The notes under the pieces are model-generated. The model saw nothing but the letters and a program-made list of their open reading frames with translations. It was not told where the DNA came from and ran no database searches. Position numbers and translations under genes: made by a program. A DNA stretch of 10,202 bases from CAYMJK01 sp043101635 (GTDB lineage: Bacteria > Planctomycetota > Phycisphaerae > Phycisphaerales > UBA1924), in the NCBI GenBank assembly GCA_043101635.1, contig JBICIE010000036.1, positions 1 to 10,202 of the forward strand, read 5' to 3'. Positions 1 to 6,281 of the stretch are shown piece after piece; positions within the stretch are counted from its first letter, which is position 1; each line of letters begins with the position of its first letter.

Positions 1-571
<571 letters not shown>

Positions 572-605
572 GAATCCCTCTGCGGTCCGGAAACACCTCT
601 CGCCC

Positions 606-638
606 GGTGGTCGGCCGACGACCGACCGGTTCAGTCTA
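606..638 (-). promoter_or_regulatory. Candidate clpX promoter -10 and palindromic leader element
   Basis: The 111-bp gap before clpX contains, reading toward clpX, a TAGACT hexamer (638-633) that could serve as a -10 element, with no recognisable -35 at the usual distance. An 18-bp near-palindrome at 606-623 follows (GGTGGTCGGCCGACGACC, one mismatched pair; core GTCGGCCGAC perfect). If TAGACT is the -10, transcription would start near 626 and the palindrome would lie at the very start of the transcript, where it could be an operator or a leader hairpin. It could also be a chance product of GC-rich DNA or a weak terminator of the upstream gene, although no T tract follows. Confidence 0.3.
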
Positions 639-682
639 TCGGCGGTTGGTTCGGCCGGCTGGAATCCGCGTCCAGAACCGCA

Positions 683-982
683 CTATCGGTCCTCAGGGGG
701 GGAATCCGCCCGGTCGCGGGCGCCGGCGATCCGGGAGGCGACCCGACGCCGGACAGCGTCGTATTCCTCCTGGGTGATGCGACCTTCCTTGAGCATGCGC
801 CGGAGGTCTTCGAACATGCCCGCGGGCTGATCGCGCTGGGGGGCCAGCAGGCGCCGCCGGAGGGCGACGAGAATCACGCCGAGGACGACCACCGCCGCGA
901 TCATCAGGCCAAGGGAGACCAGCAGGCGAGGCAGGGCGGCCGAGCCGCCGGTCTGCCCGAGGGTGACCCACATCCAGAGCAT
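683..982 (-). CDS. Small single-pass membrane protein with SHOCT-like C-terminal domain
   Basis: This is a 99-residue protein with a short N-terminus, one hydrophobic membrane segment at about residues 20-41 (LLVSLGLMIAAVVVLGVILVAL), a basic RRR stop-transfer cluster, and an amphipathic tail at about 57-85 (MFEDLRRMLKEGRITQEEYD). The tail matches the short C-terminal SHOCT-type pattern: a helix, a Gly-containing turn and an ITxEEY/F motif. SHOCT-like tails are common at the ends of small membrane proteins and are thought to mediate oligomerisation; no enzymatic role is known. It lies 19 bp after the 246-residue gene and upstream of clpX on the same strand, so co-transcription is likely. The ATG at 982 has no Shine-Dalgarno; instead TACACT ends 5 nt before it. 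A second in-frame ATG at 973 is possible. The domain assignment is from pattern alone. Confidence 0.8.
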   Translation of the reverse strand: MLWMWVTLGQTGGSAALPRLLVSLGLMIAAVVVLGVILVALRRRLLAPQRDQPAGMFEDLRRMLKEGRITQEEYDAVRRRVASRIAGARDRADSPPEDR

Positions 983-993
983 GGGGGAGTGTA
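983..993 (-). promoter_or_regulatory. Candidate -10 element giving a leaderless start for the SHOCT-like gene
   Basis: TACACT (993-988) is followed by five C residues and then the ATG at 982. That distance would put the transcription start at or next to the start codon. There is no purine-rich ribosome binding site in the space. No -35-like hexamer is visible, and the element overlaps the gap after the upstream stop codon at 1002, so it could be fortuitous within an operon. Confidence 0.3.
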
Positions 994-1001
994 CCGGGGG
1001 C

Positions 1002-1742
1002 TCAGCCGCCCGACCCGATCATCTCCCTGATCGGGTTGAGCATGCGCGGGATGGCGACGGAGTTCACCAGGTCATCGCCGCGCACCGCGAGGCGATCGAG
1101 GCCAGCAGGCAGATCCTCGATGCGCTGCACGGGGCCGTAGCGGCGGAGGGTGACGTAGACGCTGATCGGCTCGCTGGCGGCCTCGGGGCCACGGGCCAGG
1201 CGGGGGGCGGCGGTCTTGACCTCGAAGAAGGCCTCCAGGGAGCGATCGCCGTCGAGGGTCACACCGAAGGAGGGCTGGCACTCGACCAGCGAGAAGCCGT
1301 GCTGGTCCATGGCGCCGGCCAGCGGCGAGCCCTCCAGCAGCGCGCTGCACACGATGCCGTTGTGATCGCCCTCGGCGGGAAGGTCGAAGCCGAACAGCAG
1401 TTCGAGATAGTCGACATCCAGCGGCGTGACACCGAGGTAATACGGCGCCAGTTCGAGCAACTGCCGGTGCATGCCGACGGCCTCTTCGAGACTCTCCGGG
1501 TTGACGATGCCGGCCCGCAGGTCGCGCGTGCGGACGGCAATCCAGCGGCCGTGCTCATCGGCGCCGGCTTCCAGCGCAAGTTCATCACGGTACCGCCGGA
1601 CATGCTCCAGATCGGGGAACTGCCGGCGCATGCGATCGAACAGGTCGAGCAGCGGTTGCCGCTCCCGCGGCAGGTCCAGCTTCAGGGCCAGCTTCAGGTT
1701 CAGGTAGAAGTCGCTGCAGAGAGCGCGGTAACTGTGTGCCAT
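1002..1742 (-). CDS. Conserved-looking hypothetical protein, 246 residues, function unknown
   Basis: I do not recognise a family. The protein starts MAHSYRALCSDFYLNLKLAL and has no signal peptide or membrane segment, so it is probably cytosolic. The first ~70 residues are helical and charged (LDLPRERQPLLDLFDRMRRQFPDLEHVRRYRDEL). A central part, about residues 85-135, reads like a folded alpha/beta domain (ELAPYYLGVTPLDVDYLELL, then FGFDLPAEGDHNGIV). The C-terminal half has alternating hydrophobic residues typical of beta strands (EAFFEVKTA, EPISVYVTLRRYG). No catalytic motif is evident. The ATG at 1742 is the first in-frame start, with a weak GGGA about 10 nt upstream. It heads the series 246-residue gene, SHOCT-like gene, clpX. 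Regular codon use and the absence of frame breaks support a real gene; the long antisense frame over it is a shadow. Confidence 0.82.
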   Translation of the reverse strand: MAHSYRALCSDFYLNLKLALKLDLPRERQPLLDLFDRMRRQFPDLEHVRRYRDELALEAGADEHGRWIAVRTRDLRAGIVNPESLEEAVGMHRQLLELAPYYLGVTPLDVDYLELLFGFDLPAEGDHNGIVCSALLEGSPLAGAMDQHGFSLVECQPSFGVTLDGDRSLEAFFEVKTAAPRLARGPEAASEPISVYVTLRRYGPVQRIEDLPAGLDRLAVRGDDLVNSVAIPRMLNPIREMIGSGG

Positions 1743-1779
1743 CCGTGGCGTCCCGTTGTTGATTCGTTCAACCGGCAGC

Positions 1780-1808
1780 AGTGTAGCGTGCGGCGCCCCG
1801 ACCGAGAA
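1780..1808 (-). promoter_or_regulatory. Candidate sigma-70-type promoter for the 246-residue gene
   Basis: In the 111-bp gap between the DUF418 gene (ends 1854) and this gene, TACACT at 1785-1780 could be a -10 element. A poor -35 candidate, TTCTCG, lies at 1808-1803 with a 17-bp spacer. Transcription would start near 1773, leaving about 30 nt of leader. No convincing terminator for the DUF418 gene was found in the same gap, so read-through from upstream is possible. Confidence 0.3.
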
Positions 1809-1853
1809 CCGACAGGAACCCGAACAGCCGGCCGTGGAAGACCTGTTGCGGGC

Positions 1854-3263
1854 TCAGGACGGCGCGCCGGGGCGGCGCATCGGCTGCGGCTTCCAGTAGG
1901 TGAGCGATCGCCACAGCCACTCGGCCGGACCGAAGCGGAACCGGCGCAGCCACCAGACGCTCCAAGCGATCTGGACAATCCAGATCCCCAGTACCACAAG
2001 CTCCTGCTGCAGCCGGCTCACGTCACCGGCAAGACCGAGCCCCCAGCCGTAGAAGATCAGCGAGCACAGGATCGACTGCATCAGGTAGTTCGTGAAGGCC
2101 ATCTGTCCCACCCGCGCCAGCCCGAAGCACAGCCCGCGCAGCAGTCCGAGCTTGACGATCAGCAGCAGCAGACCGGCGTGCCCGAGCGCCACCGGGACAC
2201 TGCCGATCGTGTTGAACCAGCCGCCCACGGTCAGGTAGCTGATCATCTCGAAGCCGTGGGTCTCGTTGTACCGGAGGCCGGCGATGACCAGCGGCAGGCC
2301 GATGGCGTACCCCAGTGCCGCCATGGCGATGTAGAACCGGGCCGATCGCTCCCCCGTGAAGACGCCCCACTTCGTCAAGGCGGCGCCCAGGAGCATCAGG
2401 GCGCTGCACCGCCAGAAGAGGAAGAAGGGAATGCCCTGGAGCTGGATCCACAAGACGTTCTCGGCACGGTGCTCGAAGACGGTCCGCCAGTCGCCATCGA
2501 GGGCAGCAAGCTGCTCGGCGAGCTGCTCGGGCGTGGGATCCATCCAGGCCCGGATGCCATCGCGGGCCTCCGCAAGCTGCTCTGCGGGCATGCTCGCTGC
2601 CACCGGGGACGACTCGGCGAACAATTGGGTGGTCCACCACCCGTTGCCGAAGTTGAGCAGCAGGTGGACGACGAACAGCGCTGCGCCGATCACGACCAGC
2701 CACACCGGCGCCAGCCGCCTGAGCCACCAGAGCACGACCATGCCGCAGATGGCGTATGCGACCAGGATGTCACCCTCCCAGATCAGCCACGCGTGGACCA
2801 TCCCGATGGCCAGCAGCCAGCCCATGCGACGCAGCCACAGCCATCGCAGACTGCCGGGCCGGCTGATCTCCTGCGGCTTGCGGGCCCAGATGACGACGCC
2901 CGCGCCGAACAGCATCGAGAACAGCGCCATCATCTTCAGGTCGAAGACGATGTGCACGATGCGATAGGTCCAGATGTTGGCGTCGTAGTCTTCCGGATAC
3001 GCCGTCGGGTTCTGATACGCCGCAAACGGCATCGCGAACGTCATCACGTTCATCGCGAGGATGCCGAGCAGGGCGAAGCCGCGCAGCACATCCAGACTGA
3101 CGAAGCGGGCAGCCTGCGGCGCCGCGCGGACCGGATCGTCGATGGCGCCGGCCCCGGGTGAGGCGCCGGCTTCGGGTGCCGGGCCGGGATCGCCGCCAGA
3201 GGGCGCCCCCGGCGCCGGCGGGGGCTCCTGACGTTCCGCGCTCACGGACTCATCAGCAGCCAT
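1854..3263 (-). CDS. DUF418 / YeiB-family multi-spanning membrane protein
   Basis: This 469-residue polytopic inner-membrane protein has the YeiB-family signature RFVSLDVLRGFALLGILAMN at about residues 53-72. Multiple hydrophobic segments follow, and it ends in the typical DUF418 close (FTNYLMQS, then RFGPAEWLWRSLTYWKPQPM). The family is distantly related in layout to acyltransferase-3/HGSNAT-type membrane proteins and is often guessed to be a transporter or acyl-group handling protein, but its reaction is not established. Residues 1-50 are an unusual Pro/Ala/Gly-rich tail, probably cytosolic and disordered. I chose the ATG at 3263, which overlaps the end of the HAD gene by 22 bp. The frame stays open to 3527, but that would mean a deep overlap with no homology signal. 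Translational coupling with the HAD gene is likely. Confidence 0.92.
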   Translation of the reverse strand: MAADESVSAERQEPPPAPGAPSGGDPGPAPEAGASPGAGAIDDPVRAAPQAARFVSLDVLRGFALLGILAMNVMTFAMPFAAYQNPTAYPEDYDANIWTYRIVHIVFDLKMMALFSMLFGAGVVIWARKPQEISRPGSLRWLWLRRMGWLLAIGMVHAWLIWEGDILVAYAICGMVVLWWLRRLAPVWLVVIGAALFVVHLLLNFGNGWWTTQLFAESSPVAASMPAEQLAEARDGIRAWMDPTPEQLAEQLAALDGDWRTVFEHRAENVLWIQLQGIPFFLFWRCSALMLLGAALTKWGVFTGERSARFYIAMAALGYAIGLPLVIAGLRYNETHGFEMISYLTVGGWFNTIGSVPVALGHAGLLLLIVKLGLLRGLCFGLARVGQMAFTNYLMQSILCSLIFYGWGLGLAGDVSRLQQELVVLGIWIVQIAWSVWWLRRFRFGPAEWLWRSLTYWKPQPMRRPGAPS

Positions 3264-3937
3264 CGCGTCAGCTCCTTCACCTCGGACAGGCTCTCGACAA
3301 CCAGGTCCGCCGCCGCCAGGTCTGTGGTCGAGTATCGGCCCGTGGCGACCGCCAGCACGCGGCAGTCCGCCGCGCGGGCGCAGGCGACATCGTGCGGCGT
3401 ATCGCCGATCACGACCACATGGCGCCCCTCGAGGGGCCTCCCGCCGTTGCGGGTGGCGTGGGCGGCGATCGCCACCGGGGCAAGGTGCTCCCGAGCCGGG
3501 GGATCGTGGGGTGAGCTGTCCCCCCACGCAGCCACCACGAAGTGTTCCGGATCGATGCCGGCGGCCTGGAGCTTCAGCCTGCCCGTCTCCGGGAAGTTGC
3601 CGGTCAGGAGCCCGACGGTGACGCCCGGGGCCCGGCGCATCGCCGCGACGAGGTCGACAGCGCCGGGCAGCGCCCGGGCAGCGCCCGGGGTCGCCAGGCG
3701 GCGCTGGAGCGCTTCGCGGTAGCCGGTGCGCATGGCCAGCTCAGTCTCGACGGTGACCGGCTGCCCGTTGCTCGTCAGCAGGTCGCGCACGATCAGCGGA
3801 TCGAGCCGGCCGGCGAACTCGACGCCATCGCCGACGAAGCCCGGGCCGTACAGGGCCCGCCCGGCGTCGACCAGTGACGCCATGCCGGCGCCATCCGCGC
3901 TCAGCAGCGTGCAGTCGATGTCGAAGAGGATCAGCAT
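3242..3937 (-). CDS. HAD-superfamily phosphatase (phosphoglycolate phosphatase-like)
   Basis: This 231-residue cytosolic haloacid-dehalogenase-type hydrolase has all the classic motifs. Motif I is FDIDCTLL with nucleophile Asp6 and acid/base Asp8; motif II is LLTGN with Thr112; Lys122 lies in TGRLKLQAAG (motif III); motif IV is IGDTPHD with Mg-binding Asp179 and Asp183. A helical cap (C1 type) occupies roughly residues 15-90. This layout fits Gph-like small-molecule phosphatases, but the substrate cannot be read from sequence. It lies 6 bp after the acylphosphatase stop and overlaps the DUF418 start, so it is the middle gene of a tight operon. No strong Shine-Dalgarno precedes the ATG at 3937, so translation may be coupled to the upstream gene. 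A short tandem repeat in the coding DNA lies near residues 84-93. Confidence 0.93.
   Translation of the reverse strand: MLILFDIDCTLLSADGAGMASLVDAGRALYGPGFVGDGVEFAGRLDPLIVRDLLTSNGQPVTVETELAMRTGYREALQRRLATPGAARALPGAVDLVAAMRRAPGVTVGLLTGNFPETGRLKLQAAGIDPEHFVVAAWGDSSPHDPPAREHLAPVAIAAHATRNGGRPLEGRHVVVIGDTPHDVACARAADCRVLAVATGRYSTTDLAAADLVVESLSEVKELTRWLLMSP
3658..3685. repeat. Short 11-nt tandem repeat inside the HAD gene
   Basis: The unit CGGGCAGCGCC occurs twice back to back (3664-3674, 3675-3685). A partial third copy, CAGCGCC, lies just before it (3658-3664). On the coding strand it specifies an Ala/Arg/Leu/Pro/Gly-rich loop (PGAARALPGA) in the cap. The unit length is not a multiple of three, so gain or loss of a unit would break the frame. 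Confidence 0.6.
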
Positions 3938-3943
3938 TGTTGG

Positions 3944-4216
3944 TCAGCGCTGAATCGTGAAGCTCCGTTCCTGGCCCAGCGCCCGAATCGTGTCGGTGTC
4001 CACAGCGCTGATCAACTCCCCCATCCGGTCTGCCACCGCATCCAGGAACCGGCTCACCTCCTCGGGGTCGCCTTGGGCCTCGAGCGTGACCGCGCCGTCC
4101 GGATCGTTCCGGACCCAGCCGACGACATCATAATCGCGCGCAATCGACAGCGTGGTGGCCCGAAAGCCGACCCCCTGCACGCGTCCGGTGTATCTGGCCC
4201 GCCGTCGCTGCGCCAC
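3944..4216 (-). CDS. Acylphosphatase
   Basis: Acylphosphatases are small cytosolic enzymes that hydrolyse the carboxyl-phosphate bond of acyl phosphates such as 1,3-bisphosphoglycerate or carbamoyl phosphate. The sequence shows the family signature RYTGRVQGVGFRATTLSIA and the second block VVGWVRNDPDGAVTLEAQGD. With the start used here, the phosphate-binding Arg is residue 19 (GVGFR) and the catalytic Asn is residue 37 (VRND). I chose the GTG at 4216 because a GGAGG lies 4 nt before it and the 90-residue product fits the family size. A longer GTG start at 4270 adds an 18-residue Arg/Gly-rich stretch unlike other members. It is the first gene of the acylphosphatase-HAD-DUF418 unit and diverges from dnaG. 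Confidence 0.95.
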   Translation of the reverse strand: MAQRRRARYTGRVQGVGFRATTLSIARDYDVVGWVRNDPDGAVTLEAQGDPEEVSRFLDAVADRMGELISAVDTDTIRALGQERSFTIQR

Positions 4217-4426
4217 ACCGCCTCCGTCCGAGAACGAACCGCGCCGGCGCCACAGGCGCCCCAGAACCACCGGCCTGGCCCCGCGTTGTGGCCGGATCGT
4301 TTGACTTCCGCGCCGGCTTCATGGCCGTGCGCCCAATTGAGGCTAGTCTTCTGACGTCGAGCCGGCTGGCAGGCCGGGCTCCCGCGTGGCCACGGCCGCC
4401 GCTTACAGCACGGAGCATGCACGCCG
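4217..4426. promoter_or_regulatory. Divergent intergenic region between acylphosphatase gene and dnaG
   Basis: These 210 bp should hold promoters for both arms. Toward dnaG I see TAGTCT (4344-4349) as a possible -10 without a clear -35. After it, at 4359-4381, an inverted repeat (GAGCCGGCT...GGCCGGGCTC) could form about nine base pairs with one bulged G and a GGCA loop near the start of the leader. Toward the acylphosphatase, a perfect hairpin with a 6-bp stem and 3-nt loop (GGCGCC, ACA, GGCGCC) lies at 4246-4260 in the leader, upstream of the GGAGG ribosome binding site. No convincing -10/-35 pair was found for that side. Apart from the 18 upstream codons if the GTG at 4270 is used, I see no gene here. 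Confidence 0.4.
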
Positions 4427-6238
4427 GTGACTCTCGCACGGACCAGCGACGACCGGGATCGCGTGAAGGACGCGACGGACATCGTCCGCCTCGTCGGCGA
4501 GCACGTCACGCTTCGCCACAAGGGGCGGGAGTTCGTCTGCCTGTGCCCGTTCCACGACGACCACAACCCGTCGATGTATGTCGTGCCGAGCAAGCAGATC
4601 TACCACTGCTTCGTCTGCGGCGCTGGCGGAGACGTGTTCGACTTCGTCATGGGCTATCACCGGATGGAGTTCCGCGAGGCCATGGAGTTCCTGGCCGACC
4701 GCGCCGGGGTGAAGCTCTCGCAGTCGCCCGCTCCCGGCGCCGGCCCTCGCCCGGGCCAAGACATCTCCCGCCGTGACCTGCTGTCGGCATGCGCAACGGC
4801 GCAGGCGTTCTACCGGGCCATCATCGCCCGTGACGACCTCGGCCGCTCGGCCCGGGACGCTCTGGCGGCCCGCGGCGTCTCGGCGGAGATGATCGAGCGC
4901 TTCGGCCTGGGGGCAAGCCCGGACCGAGCCGACGGCCTCGCCAGCGTGGCGCAGCGCAAGGGGCTGTCGGTGCAGGCCTTCGCCGAGGCGGGGCTGCTCT
5001 ATCCCGACCGGACGCCGCCGACGGACGTCTTCCGCGGACGGATCATGTTTCCGATCCGCGACCAGCTCGGGCGGGCGGTTGCCTTCGGGGCCAGGGTGAT
5101 CGGCGATGGACAGGGTCCGAAGTACCTCAACAGCCGGGAGACCCGGATCTTCCATAAGTCAGATGCGCTGTACGGCCTGCCCGAGGCCAGCGAGGCCATG
5201 CGGGCTTCACGGCTCGCCATCGTGACGGAGGGATACACCGACGTCATCGCCTGCCACCAGGCGGGTGTGTGCAACGTCGTCGGCGTACTCGGCACAGCGC
5301 TGACCAGCGGGCACGCCCGGGTGCTCCGACGCCTGTGCGACCGCATCGTGCTGCTGTTCGATGGCGATGAGGCGGGCCTGCGGGCGGCGGATCGAGCCAC
5401 CGAGGTGTTCTTCCGCGAGCCGGTCGATGTCCTGGTGGCAACGCTTTCTTCGGTGTGCGACGCCAAGGACCCCGATGAGTTGCTGAAACGCGACGGCGGC
5501 GTGGAACTCCTGCACCGCGCTGTGGCCGACGCCGAGGATCTGCTGAGCTTCCGGATCGGGCGGCTTCGGGACCGGCTGGCGGGCGCCGGCCCGGCCGCGG
5601 TCGCGCGGTCGGTGGAAGAGGAGATCCAGCGTCTCGCGGAACTCGGCCTGCGCGACATCTCCCCGATCCGGCGCCAGATGATCGTGCGCCAGATCGCGCG
5701 GGTCGCCGGCGTCGACGAAGCGACGGTGCTGAGGGCGGTCCCGGCCGGCCGGCGGCCCCGTCCGAGCGCCGATGTGGAGGCCAAGTCGCCCAGGGTCTCT
5801 GATGTCAGGCGCCTGCTCGGGCTGCTGCTGGCGCACCCGGATCTGGCGGCAGGCCTGACCGAGGAGGAGCACGCGCAGATCGCCAGCGCGGCCGGTCGGG
5901 AATCGGAGGAGGAGGTGGCAATTGCGACGCTGGTTACCCAGCTTCACATCGCCGGTGAAGCGCCCGACCTTGAAGCGGCGCTTCGGCGCCTGGAGGGGCG
6001 CGCCCGGGCCGCGGCAGTCCAATGCTGGCGCGATGTCGCCGCGAGCAGTTCGTCGCAGCGGGACGTCGGCGCCGAGGAACTCCGGCGCATCCTGCTTCGA
6101 CTGGCCGTGGACACCGCACCGGCGCCGGACGGCAGCGCCCCGCTTGCAGAGCGTCTGGAGGCAATCCGCCAGCGGCGGCTCGGCTACGGCCCCGATCGTC
6201 GTCGGTGGCCCGGTATCCAGGCGAGCCCCGAACGGTGA
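4427..6238 (+). CDS. dnaG: DNA primase
   Basis: DnaG makes the RNA primers for replication at the fork, recruited by the DnaB helicase. The 603-residue protein has the usual three domains. The N-terminal CHC2 zinc finger carries Cys40, His43, Cys61 and Cys64 (CPFHDDHNPSM, YHCFVCGAGGD). The catalytic TOPRIM core has Glu268 in TEGYTDV and Asp312/Asp314 in LLFDGDEAG as metal ligands. The C-terminal part, from about residue 450, is Arg/Ala/Leu-rich and less conserved, and should hold the helicase-binding domain. Length is close to the usual ~600. The start is a GTG at 4427 with GGAG 11 nt upstream, a little far; the in-frame protein MTLARTSDDRDRVKDATDIV fits the family N-terminus. It is followed 43 bp later by rpoD, as in many macromolecular synthesis operons; rpsU is not adjacent. 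Confidence 0.98.
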   Translation: MTLARTSDDRDRVKDATDIVRLVGEHVTLRHKGREFVCLCPFHDDHNPSMYVVPSKQIYHCFVCGAGGDVFDFVMGYHRMEFREAMEFLADRAGVKLSQSPAPGAGPRPGQDISRRDLLSACATAQAFYRAIIARDDLGRSARDALAARGVSAEMIERFGLGASPDRADGLASVAQRKGLSVQAFAEAGLLYPDRTPPTDVFRGRIMFPIRDQLGRAVAFGARVIGDGQGPKYLNSRETRIFHKSDALYGLPEASEAMRASRLAIVTEGYTDVIACHQAGVCNVVGVLGTALTSGHARVLRRLCDRIVLLFDGDEAGLRAADRATEVFFREPVDVLVATLSSVCDAKDPDELLKRDGGVELLHRAVADAEDLLSFRIGRLRDRLAGAGPAAVARSVEEEIQRLAELGLRDISPIRRQMIVRQIARVAGVDEATVLRAVPAGRRPRPSADVEAKSPRVSDVRRLLGLLLAHPDLAAGLTEEEHAQIASAAGRESEEEVAIATLVTQLHIAGEAPDLEAALRRLEGRARAAAVQCWRDVAASSSSQRDVGAEELRRILLRLAVDTAPAPDGSAPLAERLEAIRQRRLGYGPDRRRWPGIQASPER

Positions 6239-6262
6239 TCCGGCCACGTGGCCGGCTAGGAT
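6235..6262 (+). promoter_or_regulatory. Perfect 16-bp palindrome and candidate rpoD promoter in the dnaG-rpoD gap
   Basis: Immediately after the dnaG stop codon, 6240-6255 is a perfect palindrome, CCGGCCACGTGGCCGG. TAGGAT follows at 6257-6262 and would make a -10 element; a weak -35, GTGATC, lies at 6235-6240 with a 16-bp spacer. The palindrome therefore fills the spacer, a position typical of an operator. As RNA it could instead fold into a short hairpin acting as a processing site or partial terminator between primase and sigma factor. The palindrome is directly visible; the promoter reading is inference. Confidence 0.4.
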
Positions 6263-6281
6263 CAATGGACGCACGAGTGCG

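Noticed and set aside
1743..1853. Possible intrinsic terminator after the DUF418 gene
   Set aside because: Short GC-rich complementary stretches exist but I found no stem followed by a run of T in the minus-strand direction.
963..3161. Long plus-strand open frame (732 codons) antisense to the 246-residue gene and the DUF418 gene
   Set aside because: Its product is a low-complexity Arg/Gln/Pro/His-rich translation with no domain, and it crosses two well-supported genes and the gap between them. It is a typical GC-rich shadow frame.
3264..3527. Upstream extension of the DUF418 frame over the HAD gene (88 codons)
   Set aside because: It would overlap most of the C-terminal third of the HAD gene and adds only Arg/Gly/Pro-rich sequence. 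The ATG at 3263 gives the coupled start usual for tight operons.
4217..4270. Longer acylphosphatase start at GTG 4270
   Set aside because: It adds 18 Arg/Gly-rich residues not typical of the family and lacks a ribosome binding site; GTG 4216 has GGAGG 4 nt upstream.
4417..4419. ATG just upstream of dnaG as a start codon
   Set aside because: It is 10 nt from the GTG at 4427 and therefore out of frame with the primase.
4403..5155. Minus-strand open frame (250 codons) over the start of dnaG
   Set aside because: It is antisense to the conserved zinc finger and the start of the primase core, and the translation shows no family features.
5922..6281. Upstream extension of the rpoD frame into dnaG (120 codons)
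   Set aside because: The extra residues are an out-of-frame translation of dnaG and do not resemble sigma factors. ATG 6282 gives a normal region 1.1 beginning.
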